Positions 1-7,881 of a stretch of 37,540 nt of DNA are shown piece after piece. A model generated the notes under the pieces. It ran no database searches and had not been told where the DNA came from. It saw nothing but the letters and a program-made list of their open reading frames with translations. The DNA is from Planctomycetota bacterium (GTDB lineage Bacteria; Planctomycetota; UBA8108; UBA1146): assembly GCA_013911165.1 (NCBI GenBank), contig JACETR010000021.1:1-37540 (forward strand). The letters are read 5' to 3'. Every line of letters begins with the position of its first letter. Position 1 is the first letter of the stretch. Made by a program: the position numbers and the translations under genes.

Positions 1-534
1 CCCGACCTTCACTTGAAGGGTAACCCGCACTACAACCTGTCGCCTGTTCGAGGGCGGCAGATCGTTGCCAACATCATCGAAGGCCTGAGCAATAAATGCC
101 CTCAGTACAACGAAGAATTCAAAAAGCGAGGTGCGGAGTACCTTCAGCAACTGGATCAAAAAATCTCGGATTGGAAAACTCGACTGGCACCGTTCAAGGG
201 TGCAGGATTCATCGAGTACCACCCCACCTGGAGTTACTTCGCCAAGGATTTCGATTTGCAAATCGTCGATCGAATCGAGGCAAAGGCGGGGGTCACACCT
301 CACGCGACCCGATTGGCCGAGGTCACTGAAAAAGCCCAACAAAACAATGTCGGCTTGATTATCGTGAGACCCGTCAATCGGGATCTGGCGCGCAAGATCG
401 CCGCCAACTGTGATGCAAAAATCGCCATTTTGCCCCATCACAGTTCTGTAAAAGGAAACCTGAAGGGTTATATTCCCTTCATGGAACACATCGTCAGTAC
501 TTTCGAAAAGAACCTCAAAGTTGAGCAACGTTGA
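1..534 (+). CDS. Metal ABC transporter substrate-binding protein, 5'-truncated (ZnuA/cluster 9)
   Basis: Only the C-terminal 177 residues are present; the frame is open to the left edge, so the signal peptide and first lobe lie outside. The visible part fits the cluster-9 solute-binding family (ZnuA, PsaA, MntC) that captures Zn2+ or Mn2+ outside the inner membrane. It opens with NPHYNLSP, equivalent to the family HYWLDP motif with its metal-ligand His, continues with a long helix, and then has EYHPTWSYFAKDF, equivalent to the second-lobe His motif (HxAFxYL). The near-terminal ILPHHSSV fits the last metal-site loop. It overlaps the ATPase gene by 14 bases, and the permease follows, so the three form one importer. 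Zn versus Mn cannot be settled from this fragment. Confidence 0.85.
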   Translation, partial: PDLHLKGNPHYNLSPVRGRQIVANIIEGLSNKCPQYNEEFKKRGAEYLQQLDQKISDWKTRLAPFKGAGFIEYHPTWSYFAKDFDLQIVDRIEAKAGVTPHATRLAEVTEKAQQNNVGLIIVRPVNRDLARKIAANCDAKIAILPHHSSVKGNLKGYIPFMEHIVSTFEKNLKVEQR

Positions 535-1204
535 GTTTCACCTCGAGGATCTGGTGATCGGCCACGGTGATCACACCGTGGCCGGTCCCTGGAGCTTCTC
601 CGTTTCCGCGGGGGGGCTCAATGTCATGCGTGGCCCCAATGGCTGCGGCAAATCCACATTTGCCCGTACCTTGCTCAATCTGATTCCCGCCCTCTCCGGG
701 AAGGTTCGGTGGAACATCCAGCCCCACTGTCGCTGGGTTCCCCAACAGCTGCCCCTCACCGAAGATTATCCCGTTTCCGTCTTTGACATCGTCGAGTTGG
801 GAATGTGGGACACCCCCGATACGGGTTCACCCCTGTGGGGATTGAGGCCGGGCAAATCGCAGGACAAACCTGCGAAACAGATCGTCTCTGAAATGCTCAC
901 CCGGGTCGGTCTGAACGGAATGGAGAACCGCCGATTTGCGCGATTGTCCGGGGGTGAACAGCGAAGAGCGCTGATCGCACGGGCCCTCGTCGCCGATGCC
1001 AACTGCATCGTTCTCGATGAACCGATGAATGGTGTCGATCAGGAGGGCAGGGAATCACTGGGGAAACTGGTGACAGATCTTGCTGAAAACTCGGAAATCC
1101 TGTTTCTGGTCATCACTCATGATTCCAGCTGGATCCCCGTCCAGCCACGTTGCTATCTCGATCTTTCAGCAACGGGAGAGATCTCATTGGAGCCACGCTC
1201 ATGA
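521..1204 (+). CDS. Metal ABC transporter ATP-binding protein (ZnuC-like)
   Basis: This 227-residue ABC ATPase powers the metal importer encoded around it. Walker A GPNGCGKST is at residues 38-46, the Q-loop glutamine near 75, the signature LSGGEQ at 142-147, Walker B CIVLDE at 162-167 and the switch His at 200. The start used is TTG at 521, inside the end of the binding-protein gene. It has no clear SD, so translation is probably coupled to the upstream gene; later starts would remove the first beta strand. The stop overlaps the permease start by four bases (ATGA). The C-terminus is short and lacks the His-rich tail of some ZnuC proteins. ATPase identity is secure; metal specificity is inferred from neighbours. 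Confidence 0.9.
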   Translation: MSNVEFHLEDLVIGHGDHTVAGPWSFSVSAGGLNVMRGPNGCGKSTFARTLLNLIPALSGKVRWNIQPHCRWVPQQLPLTEDYPVSVFDIVELGMWDTPDTGSPLWGLRPGKSQDKPAKQIVSEMLTRVGLNGMENRRFARLSGGEQRRALIARALVADANCIVLDEPMNGVDQEGRESLGKLVTDLAENSEILFLVITHDSSWIPVQPRCYLDLSATGEISLEPRS

Positions 1205-2079
1205 GTAGTCTGATCGAAGCCTGGGAACTTTCGACCGGACTCTTTCGCGATGGCTTTTTCTCGCTGTTGGCTGCGGCATTCGTGCTTCCGGCGATCGGGA
1301 CCCTCCTCGTCTTGAGAAAAATGCCCTTCGTTGCCGTTGCGGTTCCCGGCATCGCCGGATCGGGAGTCGCTTTCGCCTACTTCATCTGGCCGACCATCTT
1401 TGCCATGGCCTATGAAACGATGGATCCGCCCCACACTTTTTTCCAAAACCTCTGCGCCTTTCTGTTTCTGGCCCTCGGCCTTTACTGGCTCTCTTCCAGA
1501 GGTTCCCGTGAGCGGATTGAAAGTGGCGCGGCCCTGCTCTTCGTCATCAGCCTCGCACTTGCGGAGATTCTTCTTCTGGACAGTATCTATGATGAGTTTT
1601 CCCACCGTTGGCTGCATCATGGACACGTCCTCTCGATTTTGGAAGACGGCAGAAACCGGGTCATCGCGACCTGCCTGATTCTCGCTACGATCGGCATCTA
1701 CTATCGACGTGAGCTTTGGCTGACGGCGATCGACCGGGAACAGGCGGCCCTGTCCGGACTTCCGGAAAGACGTTGGCTTCTGATTCATTTGTCTCTGGCA
1801 GGAATTGCCAGTGGCATGATCGTTCCTGAAATCGGCCCCCAGGCGGTTCTCGGATTGTTGCTGATCCCTGCGACCATCAGCTTCCCGGCAGCAAGATCCC
1901 TTTCAGGATACGCGTGGACCTGTTCGGTGATCGGGGTCGTCAGCACCCTGCTGACCTTCTGGCTCTCCATCGTCAGGGACTGGCCCATCTCACCGGCACT
2001 GCTGGTGGTTCTCGCCATCGTCAGCCTGATTCACCGGGTCATCAAACAGCGGATCTGGAAAAAATCACCTTCCGCGTGA
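1201..2079 (+). CDS. Metal ABC transporter permease (ABC-3/ZnuB-like)
   Basis: This 292-residue polytopic inner-membrane protein has about seven or eight hydrophobic segments. The stretch near residues 200-230 (VPEIGPQAVLGLLLIPAT) matches the conserved ABC-3 region seen in ZnuB, MntB and TroC. I chose ATG 1201 because it overlaps the ATPase stop as ATGA, the usual sign of coupled translation; an earlier in-frame TTG at 1150 would lie deep in the ATPase gene. A His-containing loop (HRWLHHGH, around residues 135-142) could face the metal path, which is inference. Its last 15 bases overlap the end of the convergent radical SAM gene. It would form the channel for the binding protein and ATPase upstream. 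Confidence 0.88.
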   Translation: MSSLIEAWELSTGLFRDGFFSLLAAAFVLPAIGTLLVLRKMPFVAVAVPGIAGSGVAFAYFIWPTIFAMAYETMDPPHTFFQNLCAFLFLALGLYWLSSRGSRERIESGAALLFVISLALAEILLLDSIYDEFSHRWLHHGHVLSILEDGRNRVIATCLILATIGIYYRRELWLTAIDREQAALSGLPERRWLLIHLSLAGIASGMIVPEIGPQAVLGLLLIPATISFPAARSLSGYAWTCSVIGVVSTLLTFWLSIVRDWPISPALLVVLAIVSLIHRVIKQRIWKKSPSA

Positions 2080-4113
2080 CTTCCCTTTTCCAGGTTTCCT
2101 GCTTCGCCCTGCCGGCTTCTTTCGCGCAGGACTCCCTTTCGAACCCTTCTGGATCCGATCATGGGGAATCAACGCTCCTTCATGATTGCCGATCAGGTCG
2201 GTACGGCCCGTATCCTGGAGCAGTTCTTTGACCAGAGGAGCATTCTCCGGCTTCCACCACTGAAGCATGGCGCGCTGCTTGCGCTTGTTGCGCATCTTGT
2301 TTTCGACGAAGACTTCCTTCATCCGTGTCGGATCGAGCCCGGTCCACCACATACAGGTGGCCGGAGTTCCCGGAGTCGGAATGAAGTCCTGAACCTGCTG
2401 GGGACGCAGACGACGTGCCTGCAGGAACTCGGCGATGTCGACTGCGGCAGACTGCTCACAACCCGGGTGACTGGAAAGGAAATAAGGCACCAGGTACTGC
2501 TCCTTGCCCGCCTTGTGACTCGCTTCCTGGAATCGCTCCTCGAATTCGAGGTACGTGTCCATTCCCGGCTTCTTCATCAGTTTCAGGGTGTCATCATCGA
2601 TGTGTTCCGGAGCCACCTTGAGATGTCCTCCGACATGATGAGCAGCCAGATCGTCGATGTATTCCTGATCGAGATTGGCCAGATCCATACGCACACCGGA
2701 AGCGACGTGCACCATCTTCACTCCATCCGAGTCTCGTACCTTTTGCATCAACTGCTTCACCGGACCATGGTCGGTGCCCAGCAATTTGCAGATGGTCGGA
2801 TGAACACAGGATGGGCGGCGACAGCGTGCCTCAATCTCGGGGCGGGTACAGCGCATGCGATACATGTTCGCGGTGGGTCCACCCAGATCACTGATGACCC
2901 CCTTGTAGCCCTGTAGCCGATTCAGATCCTCGACCTCCTGTAGAACACTCTCTTCACTACGGGAAGAAACGGCACGCCCCTGGTGTTCCGTGATGGCGCA
3001 GAAAGTACAGCCGCCAAAACAGCCACGCATGATGTTGATGGAAAACTTGACCGTCTCATGGGCGGGGATCGTTTCATCGCCGTAACTCGGGTGGGGCTCC
3101 TTGTTATAGGGCAGAGAGAAAACCCGATCGAGCTCGTCTGTTTCCAAAGCCTTCATCGGCCGATTGACGACCAAAGTATGATCCCCGTGACGCTGAACCA
3201 GAATCGGTGCAGAGTCCGGATTCTGCTCGCGATGAAAAAGGTGCTGGGCACGGGCAAAGCGCTCTTTGCTGACGTCATCGTGTCCACGGATCTCATCGTA
3301 AGACGGCAACTCCAGGATCGAATCGGTGAAATCACCGGTTTGTTCCCACCACGGCGTCCCCTGCTGCCAGTTTTTTTCCGGATAAAAATGAGGGCGACCA
3401 TGCTTGCCGATCGCATAGGCCGTTCCGGGGATGTCGTGAATCTCTTCGATCTTCTCGCCGGCCTGAAGGCGATCGATGATCCCCAGCAAAGCTTTTTCAC
3501 CCATGCCATAAACGGCGAGATCAACACGGGCATCGAGAATCAGCGAACGCTTGACCTTTTCATGCCAGTAATCGACATGAGCCATCCGCCGCATCGAAAC
3601 TTCCACACCCCCTGCAATGATGGGAACCCCCTTGAAGGCTTCCCGGCAACGCTGGGAGTAGACGATGGTCGCTCCGTCCGGACGCAGGCCTGAACGCCCT
3701 CCCGGAGAATACTGATCATCGGAGCGGGGCTTCTTGTGTGCCGTGTAATGATTGAGATGGGAATCGAGGTTTCCTGCAGAAATCAGCCAGGCGATTCTCG
3801 GTGCTCCAAATACCTTGAACGGTTCTGCACTTTTCCAGTCCGGCTGGGGAAGAATCGCCACACGATGTCCCCTTGCCTCGAGCAGGCGGGCAATCACCGC
3901 ATTGGCAAAGGAAGGATGATCGACGTAGGCATCCCCACTGACGAGCACAAAATCGAGTCCGTGAATGGCGGGATCATGATCCGATTCATTCTCGGGAAGC
4001 CAACCTCGGTCGATGCATTCCTGACGAGTCATCGGCAAATAGGGGGAGACATCCTTGCGCTGGGCCACTTGGGAAGAGGCTGCGGATTTCTGGGCCATGT
4101 GTTTCTGGGCCAT
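2065..4113 (-). CDS. ygiQ: YgiQ family radical SAM protein
   Basis: This 682-residue protein matches the UPF0313/YgiQ family along its length. The N-terminal cobalamin-binding-like region includes residues around 55-110 (GLDFVLVSGDAYVDHPSFA). The radical SAM core carries the CxxxCxxC cluster motif at C365, C369 and C372 (RGCFGGCTFC). The C-terminus is a highly basic Lys/Arg/Gly/Ser tail of about 30 residues. The family's substrate is not established, so no reaction is assigned. The ATG at 4113 follows GGAGG (minus strand, about 4118-4122) with proper spacing. The first nine residues read MAQKHMAQK because of a perfect 15-base direct repeat over the start, giving two tandem ATGs; the first fits the SD. 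It is convergent with the metal permease gene and divergent from the pseudouridine synthase gene. Confidence 0.95.
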   Translation of the reverse strand: MAQKHMAQKSAASSQVAQRKDVSPYLPMTRQECIDRGWLPENESDHDPAIHGLDFVLVSGDAYVDHPSFANAVIARLLEARGHRVAILPQPDWKSAEPFKVFGAPRIAWLISAGNLDSHLNHYTAHKKPRSDDQYSPGGRSGLRPDGATIVYSQRCREAFKGVPIIAGGVEVSMRRMAHVDYWHEKVKRSLILDARVDLAVYGMGEKALLGIIDRLQAGEKIEEIHDIPGTAYAIGKHGRPHFYPEKNWQQGTPWWEQTGDFTDSILELPSYDEIRGHDDVSKERFARAQHLFHREQNPDSAPILVQRHGDHTLVVNRPMKALETDELDRVFSLPYNKEPHPSYGDETIPAHETVKFSINIMRGCFGGCTFCAITEHQGRAVSSRSEESVLQEVEDLNRLQGYKGVISDLGGPTANMYRMRCTRPEIEARCRRPSCVHPTICKLLGTDHGPVKQLMQKVRDSDGVKMVHVASGVRMDLANLDQEYIDDLAAHHVGGHLKVAPEHIDDDTLKLMKKPGMDTYLEFEERFQEASHKAGKEQYLVPYFLSSHPGCEQSAAVDIAEFLQARRLRPQQVQDFIPTPGTPATCMWWTGLDPTRMKEVFVENKMRNKRKQRAMLQWWKPENAPLVKELLQDTGRTDLIGNHEGALIPHDRIQKGSKGSPARKKPAGRSRKPGKGKSRGR

Positions 4114-4116
4114 GTG
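4087..4116. repeat. Perfect 15-bp tandem duplication over the ygiQ start codon
   Basis: The plus-strand unit TTTCTGGGCCATGTG occurs twice in a row (4087-4101 and 4102-4116). On the coding strand it duplicates the start codon plus three to four codons, so the protein begins MAQKHMAQK. The unit is a multiple of three, so copy-number change would not shift the frame. Confidence 0.9.
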
Positions 4117-4122
4117 ACCTCC

Positions 4123-4144
4123 AGTGCACGTTCATTGGTGCACT
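4123..4144. promoter_or_regulatory. Inverted repeat next to the ygiQ SD (possible operator)
   Basis: AGTGCAC and GTGCACT form a perfect 7-bp inverted repeat around an 8-base centre. It lies directly upstream of the ygiQ SD, in the 251-base gap between ygiQ and the divergent pseudouridine synthase. It could be a dimeric repressor site or a small RNA hairpin affecting ygiQ translation. There is only one copy in the gap and I recognise no regulator, so the role is inference. Confidence 0.4.
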
Positions 4145-4364
4145 TTGCTGTGCCCTGTTCCGGGGAGCCGAAGCCTGCCGAAGAGAGCCGGTTCAATGCC
4201 TCCATGACCCGTAGTGGTGAATCCTGTCCACCGGGGCTGAGACCTGCATTGTGAAGGATAGCGATTTCCCGGCAAAACATCGAGCACCACTGGACATTCT
4301 GTGGAGGTTGGCGAACATCGCACCTGAACAGGCCTCCAGCTTCAAATCCCAGAGGAGTAGACCT

Positions 4365-5276
4365 TTGTCTCATGCGGAATGGACAGCTCAGGAAGATCAG
4401 CGTGCGTTGCAGGCGGAAGTCCGCGGGCAACTGCAGATCTCTCACCGAAGAGCCAAGGAAATCATCCTCCGTGGTGGGGTTTCCGTGGATGGCCATTCCG
4501 TCACCGATCCGGGATTTCGGGTCAAGTCAGGTCAAAAACTCAGTGCACAAGAGGATGCTCCACGCAGACGGACGGTTCACCGCCAAAGGGTGACGGAAGG
4601 ACTGGAGATCCTGCACCAGGACCGACAGATCATCGTTGTGCAAAAACCCGCCGGTTTGCTAACCGTCGCCACCGAAGATGGTGAAAACGAGATCACTCTC
4701 CAATCAGAACTCTATCACCGTCTGAGGAAAGAAGGTGGCAAGAACCCGCCCCTCTTCATCGTTCAACGACTCGATCTGGAAACCAGTGGAGTTCTCGTTG
4801 TTGCCCGTACTGCCGAAGCTCGGGACAACATCAAGCGTCAGTTGTTGAACAACAAATTCCGTCGCAGATATCTGGCCATCTGTCAGGGGAACCCGCCCAC
4901 CGACTCCGGAACCTGTCAACTCCCGCTTCATACCGACAAGCGTCACCGCAAAGTACGGATCGCTCGTCCAAATGATCCCTGTAAATCAGCGGTCACTCAC
5001 TGGAAGATTCTCGAACGCTGGAATGATCACTGCCTGATTGAAGCCCATCTCGAGACAGGCCGTCGCAACCAGATCAGGGTTCATCTTGCACACCTCGGAA
5101 TGCCTCTGATCGGTGATGACAAATACGGGGTCAAATCACCGTGGATTCAACGCACCGCACTTCATGCCGAATCGCTTTCACTTCAGCATCCCCTGAGCGG
5201 AGAAAACCTGAGTTTTCAGGTTGCCCCCTCACAAGACTTTGAAGAGTGCCTGAAAGCTCTCAAAGCGAACCAGTAA
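4365..5276 (+). CDS. RluA-family pseudouridine synthase with S4 domain
   Basis: A 303-residue enzyme predicted to convert uridine to pseudouridine in rRNA or tRNA. An N-terminal S4 RNA-binding domain (about residues 20-60, including SHRRAKEIILRGGVSVDG) precedes the RluA catalytic domain. The active-site motif is VQRLDLETSG, with catalytic Asp at about residue 137; the usual HRLD His is Gln here. The later NQIRVHLAHLGMPLIGDDKYG-type motif is also present. I chose TTG 4365 because GAGGAG lies seven bases upstream (4352-4357). An upstream in-frame GTG at 4251 would add 38 residues but has no SD. The enzyme could match RluC, RluD or another RluA type; the target uridine is not predictable here. 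It converges on the AlkB-like gene with a four-base gap. Confidence 0.88.
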   Translation: MSHAEWTAQEDQRALQAEVRGQLQISHRRAKEIILRGGVSVDGHSVTDPGFRVKSGQKLSAQEDAPRRRTVHRQRVTEGLEILHQDRQIIVVQKPAGLLTVATEDGENEITLQSELYHRLRKEGGKNPPLFIVQRLDLETSGVLVVARTAEARDNIKRQLLNNKFRRRYLAICQGNPPTDSGTCQLPLHTDKRHRKVRIARPNDPCKSAVTHWKILERWNDHCLIEAHLETGRRNQIRVHLAHLGMPLIGDDKYGVKSPWIQRTALHAESLSLQHPLSGENLSFQVAPSQDFEECLKALKANQ

Positions 5277-5280
5277 CAGA

Positions 5281-5928
5281 TCAGCCGGTTCTGGGAAAAC
5301 GGATGGTTCTGAAGGTCAGATTGATACGGCCACCCGGAGCATTTCTCCCCCGTCGACGCGGGATTTCATGTTGCCAGTTCTCTTGGGTTACCCCCTCCAT
5401 CAACAACAGGGACCCGGGCTCGAGATGAATCTTTACCGTCGGCAGGTCTTTCTGAAAACGATGACGGAATCGGATGTCGCGACCGCAGCCGAGACTGATC
5501 GAAGCGATACAGGGTTGTGGTCCCAGTTCCTTTTCATCGTCACTGTGCCAACCCATCGCGTCTTCCCCGTCTCTGTACCAATTTCCCAGAACTGAATTGA
5601 AGGTCAGATCAGATCGATGACGAATCAGCTGCTGGCGTATCTCTTCCAGAGCAGGAGTCCATGGACACGGTTCCAGTTCTGTTCCTGAATACCCGTAACG
5701 GGCACCGGGATCACCATGCCAGGCTTCGAGACGTGGAATGACATGCTCTCTGCCATAAAGTTTGATCTGCCCCTGACTCCATTCGAGCTCCGAGGTCAAC
5801 TTTTCGTAAAGGCTCTGCTGGAGGTCGACATCAAAAAAAGACGGGATGTACTCCAACGTTGCATCGGGGAGATCGATCTTTCCAGCGGGAGTGTCACCAC
5901 AGGAGAAAAGGTCAGGAGTACCGGGCAT
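5281..5928 (-). CDS. AlkB-like 2-oxoglutarate/Fe(II) dioxygenase
   Basis: A 215-residue protein of the AlkB family, close in layout to the short ALKBH2/3-type bacterial proteins. These enzymes remove methyl groups from alkylated DNA or RNA bases by oxidation. The Fe(II) facial triad is visible: WHSDDE gives H128 and D130, and WQHEIP gives H187. The 2-oxoglutarate-binding arginine region is GGRINLTFR (R201, R207). The NSVLGNWYRDG segment before the HxD motif is also typical. I chose ATG 5928 because it overlaps the preceding methyltransferase stop as TGATG; an in-frame TTG at 5940 is possible. The overlap implies co-translation with the rRNA methyltransferase, hinting at nucleic-acid methyl metabolism, though the substrate is unproven. 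Confidence 0.9.
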   Translation of the reverse strand: MPGTPDLFSCGDTPAGKIDLPDATLEYIPSFFDVDLQQSLYEKLTSELEWSQGQIKLYGREHVIPRLEAWHGDPGARYGYSGTELEPCPWTPALEEIRQQLIRHRSDLTFNSVLGNWYRDGEDAMGWHSDDEKELGPQPCIASISLGCGRDIRFRHRFQKDLPTVKIHLEPGSLLLMEGVTQENWQHEIPRRRGRNAPGGRINLTFRTIRFPRTG

Positions 5929-7139
5929 CACCCATCCCAACGACGCAGGATGCGGACCTTCAAATATTCTGATTCAGGGAATCTCAGTGAAACGGGGTGG
6001 TCATCTCCGGCACCGAGTCGCTCCTCCACGATCACCCTGTAGGGAAGATCGAGGGCAGACTGCCTCAGCGTGTCGTCGAACATCTCCGGCTTCAGATGAT
6101 GACTGCAGGAACAGGTGACCAGTCGCCCACCCGGAGCCAACAGTCTCAACGCCGCCCGATTCAGATCGCGATACCCGCGAATCCCTCCCTGAACCTCTCG
6201 CCGGCTTTTGCAGAATGCGGGAGGGTCGAGAATGATCAGGTCAAACTGTCGATTTTCCACTCGCAGGTCACGGACCACATCGAAGACGTTCCCCTGAATC
6301 GTTTCCAAGGCGCCATGACCATTCAACTGGCAGATCTCCGTTGCCAATTCGAGAGCGGTCTCCGACTGATCCACGGCAGTGACCGATTCCGCTCCTCCAG
6401 CCAGGGCTGAAACGCTGAATCCCCCCTGGTAGCAGCACAGGTCGAGGACCTTCGCACCCTGAGCCAACTCCCGGACCCGCTGGCGAGCGGGCCGCTGATC
6501 CAGATACATGCCGGTTTTCTGTCCGGCATAGGGGCGAACCGTGTGCTGGATTCCCCCTTCCTCGATGGTGACCCGTTCCACCGCCTCACCAGCCAGAAGA
6601 ACGATCTCTTCTCCCAGCCGTTCAAACTTGCGCACGCCCACATCATTGCGGGCGAGCACGCAACGCACCTCAAACAGATCCTGCAGAACCTGGGCGATCA
6701 GCGGTGAATGGGCATCCATCCAGGCCGTGGTTGCCTGAATCACATAGACGTCGGCGTAACGATCGATCACCAGACCCGGCAGCAAGTCGGATTCACCATG
6801 CACCAATCGACAGCCGGCCAGAGGCTCCGACTGCAGCGACCTCAATTCGGAAGCGCGGTGAATGCGGTGGCGCAAGAATTCTTCCGGGCTCGGAACCTCT
6901 TCTGCATCCCATGGGCCGCAAAGACGAAGTGCAATCTTTGAACGCGTTGAAGCAACTCCCAATCCCAGATCATGACCTTCGTCATCCCGAATTCGAACCA
7001 GCATCCCCGGATCAAATCGCGGGTCCTCCAGCTCCCCGTTTCTCAGATCATCCCGATAGAGCCATGGATGACCCCGACGGGCCAACCGGGCCGCACGCTT
7101 GCGAAGTTCAATGAGAGGGACAAAGGGAGTTCGGGTCAT
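5928..7139 (-). CDS. rlmI: Class I rRNA (cytosine-C5) methyltransferase, RlmI-like
   Basis: This 403-residue protein has RlmI/RlmK-type architecture: an N-terminal PUA-like RNA-binding domain (about residues 1-80, starting near RRGHPWLYRDDL), a middle domain, and a Rossmann SAM-binding methyltransferase. YAGQKTGMYLDQR (204-216) is the characteristic pre-domain motif. VLDLCCYQGGFSVSA (231-245) is the SAM-binding loop, LDPPAFCKSR (304-313) is motif IV and TCSCSHH (342-348) holds the candidate catalytic cysteine. E. coli RlmI makes m5C1962 in 23S rRNA; that target is inferred by family. The gene follows the SRPBCC gene by 18 bases and overlaps the AlkB-like gene by one base. Confidence 0.92.
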   Translation of the reverse strand: MTRTPFVPLIELRKRAARLARRGHPWLYRDDLRNGELEDPRFDPGMLVRIRDDEGHDLGLGVASTRSKIALRLCGPWDAEEVPSPEEFLRHRIHRASELRSLQSEPLAGCRLVHGESDLLPGLVIDRYADVYVIQATTAWMDAHSPLIAQVLQDLFEVRCVLARNDVGVRKFERLGEEIVLLAGEAVERVTIEEGGIQHTVRPYAGQKTGMYLDQRPARQRVRELAQGAKVLDLCCYQGGFSVSALAGGAESVTAVDQSETALELATEICQLNGHGALETIQGNVFDVVRDLRVENRQFDLIILDPPAFCKSRREVQGGIRGYRDLNRAALRLLAPGGRLVTCSCSHHLKPEMFDDTLRQSALDLPYRVIVEERLGAGDDHPVSLRFPESEYLKVRILRRWDG

Positions 7140-7157
7140 GGTGATAGTTTCAGGGTC

Positions 7158-7724
7158 TCAGGGGGTAAATTTTTTCGTCAAACCGGAGAAGGCCTTTTCG
7201 ATATCTGCTCCAAGCGCAGAATCCATCGTCATGCTGAGCCACCCTCCCAGAGGAGGGTCCATCTTTCCGCTCATCTTCCATGTCACCGTGGTCCCACCCT
7301 TGTTGGCCTGGAGATCGATCACTCCATCCATCGGTGGAAAGCCCTCAAACTTCATCACGTAGACGATGCCGCGACCGGGTTCAGCGCTGGTAATCTCAAG
7401 AGTTCCCTTGCCCGCCTTCTCCCCGGTCCAGCGCGAACGAAACCCCACTCCCGGCTCACCCTCATAGGTATAGACCAGGGTGGGATCCAGCTGGGAATTC
7501 CAGGGGGTCCATTCGGGCCAGACTCTCAGGTCGACGACACTCTCATGAATTGCCTCGGCGTCCGCAGCGATAAAGACGGTTCTCTGAACCGAGTAGTCGC
7601 CGGGCAATGCAAAGCCGATCAGCAACAGAAAGATCGGGGTCAGCATGAGTGCCAGAATGATCTTCTTCATCGTTGAAAAGCCCTTCGAGCCCTTTGCCGT
7701 CGGGGGTGCCTTTTCGTCTGTCAT
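7158..7724 (-). CDS. SRPBCC-fold protein with N-terminal membrane anchor
   Basis: This 188-residue protein has a short polar leader, one hydrophobic segment (about residues 20-42, MKKIILALMLTPIFLLLIGF) and then a START/polyketide-cyclase-2-like domain. The domain is recognised by VQRTVFIAADAEAIHESVVD, followed by WPEWTPWNSQLDP and a C-terminal helix. The fold usually binds hydrophobic ligands in a cavity; no substrate is assignable. The start at 7724 has a purine-rich GAAAGGGCAAGA upstream; an internal ATG at about 7670, starting MKKII, would give a simpler signal/anchor sequence. It is first of a three-gene minus-strand cluster with the methyltransferase and AlkB-like genes, without an obvious functional link to them. 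Confidence 0.8.
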   Translation of the reverse strand: MTDEKAPPTAKGSKGFSTMKKIILALMLTPIFLLLIGFALPGDYSVQRTVFIAADAEAIHESVVDLRVWPEWTPWNSQLDPTLVYTYEGEPGVGFRSRWTGEKAGKGTLEITSAEPGRGIVYVMKFEGFPPMDGVIDLQANKGGTTVTWKMSGKMDPPLGGWLSMTMDSALGADIEKAFSGLTKKFTP

Positions 7725-7881
7725 TCTTGCCCTTTCTGTTCAGTTTCACTTCCGAGCACGTGGACTGGCCCCTGTTCAGGGCACCGATCCCAGCGGATAA
7801 TGTAATGTACATCTTATACGGGGCTTAGCACTCAATCCGGTGCTCCCCAAAGCCGTGTTTCAGCAGATGTGACGGAAGATC

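Noticed and set aside
2161..4254. Several plus-strand open frames of 170-250 codons
   Set aside because: They are antisense to ygiQ and lack SD or domain evidence.
4251..4364. Upstream GTG start for the pseudouridine synthase, adding 38 residues
   Set aside because: No SD before GTG 4251, and GAGGAG sits seven bases before TTG 4365; the extra residues do not resemble the family N-terminus.
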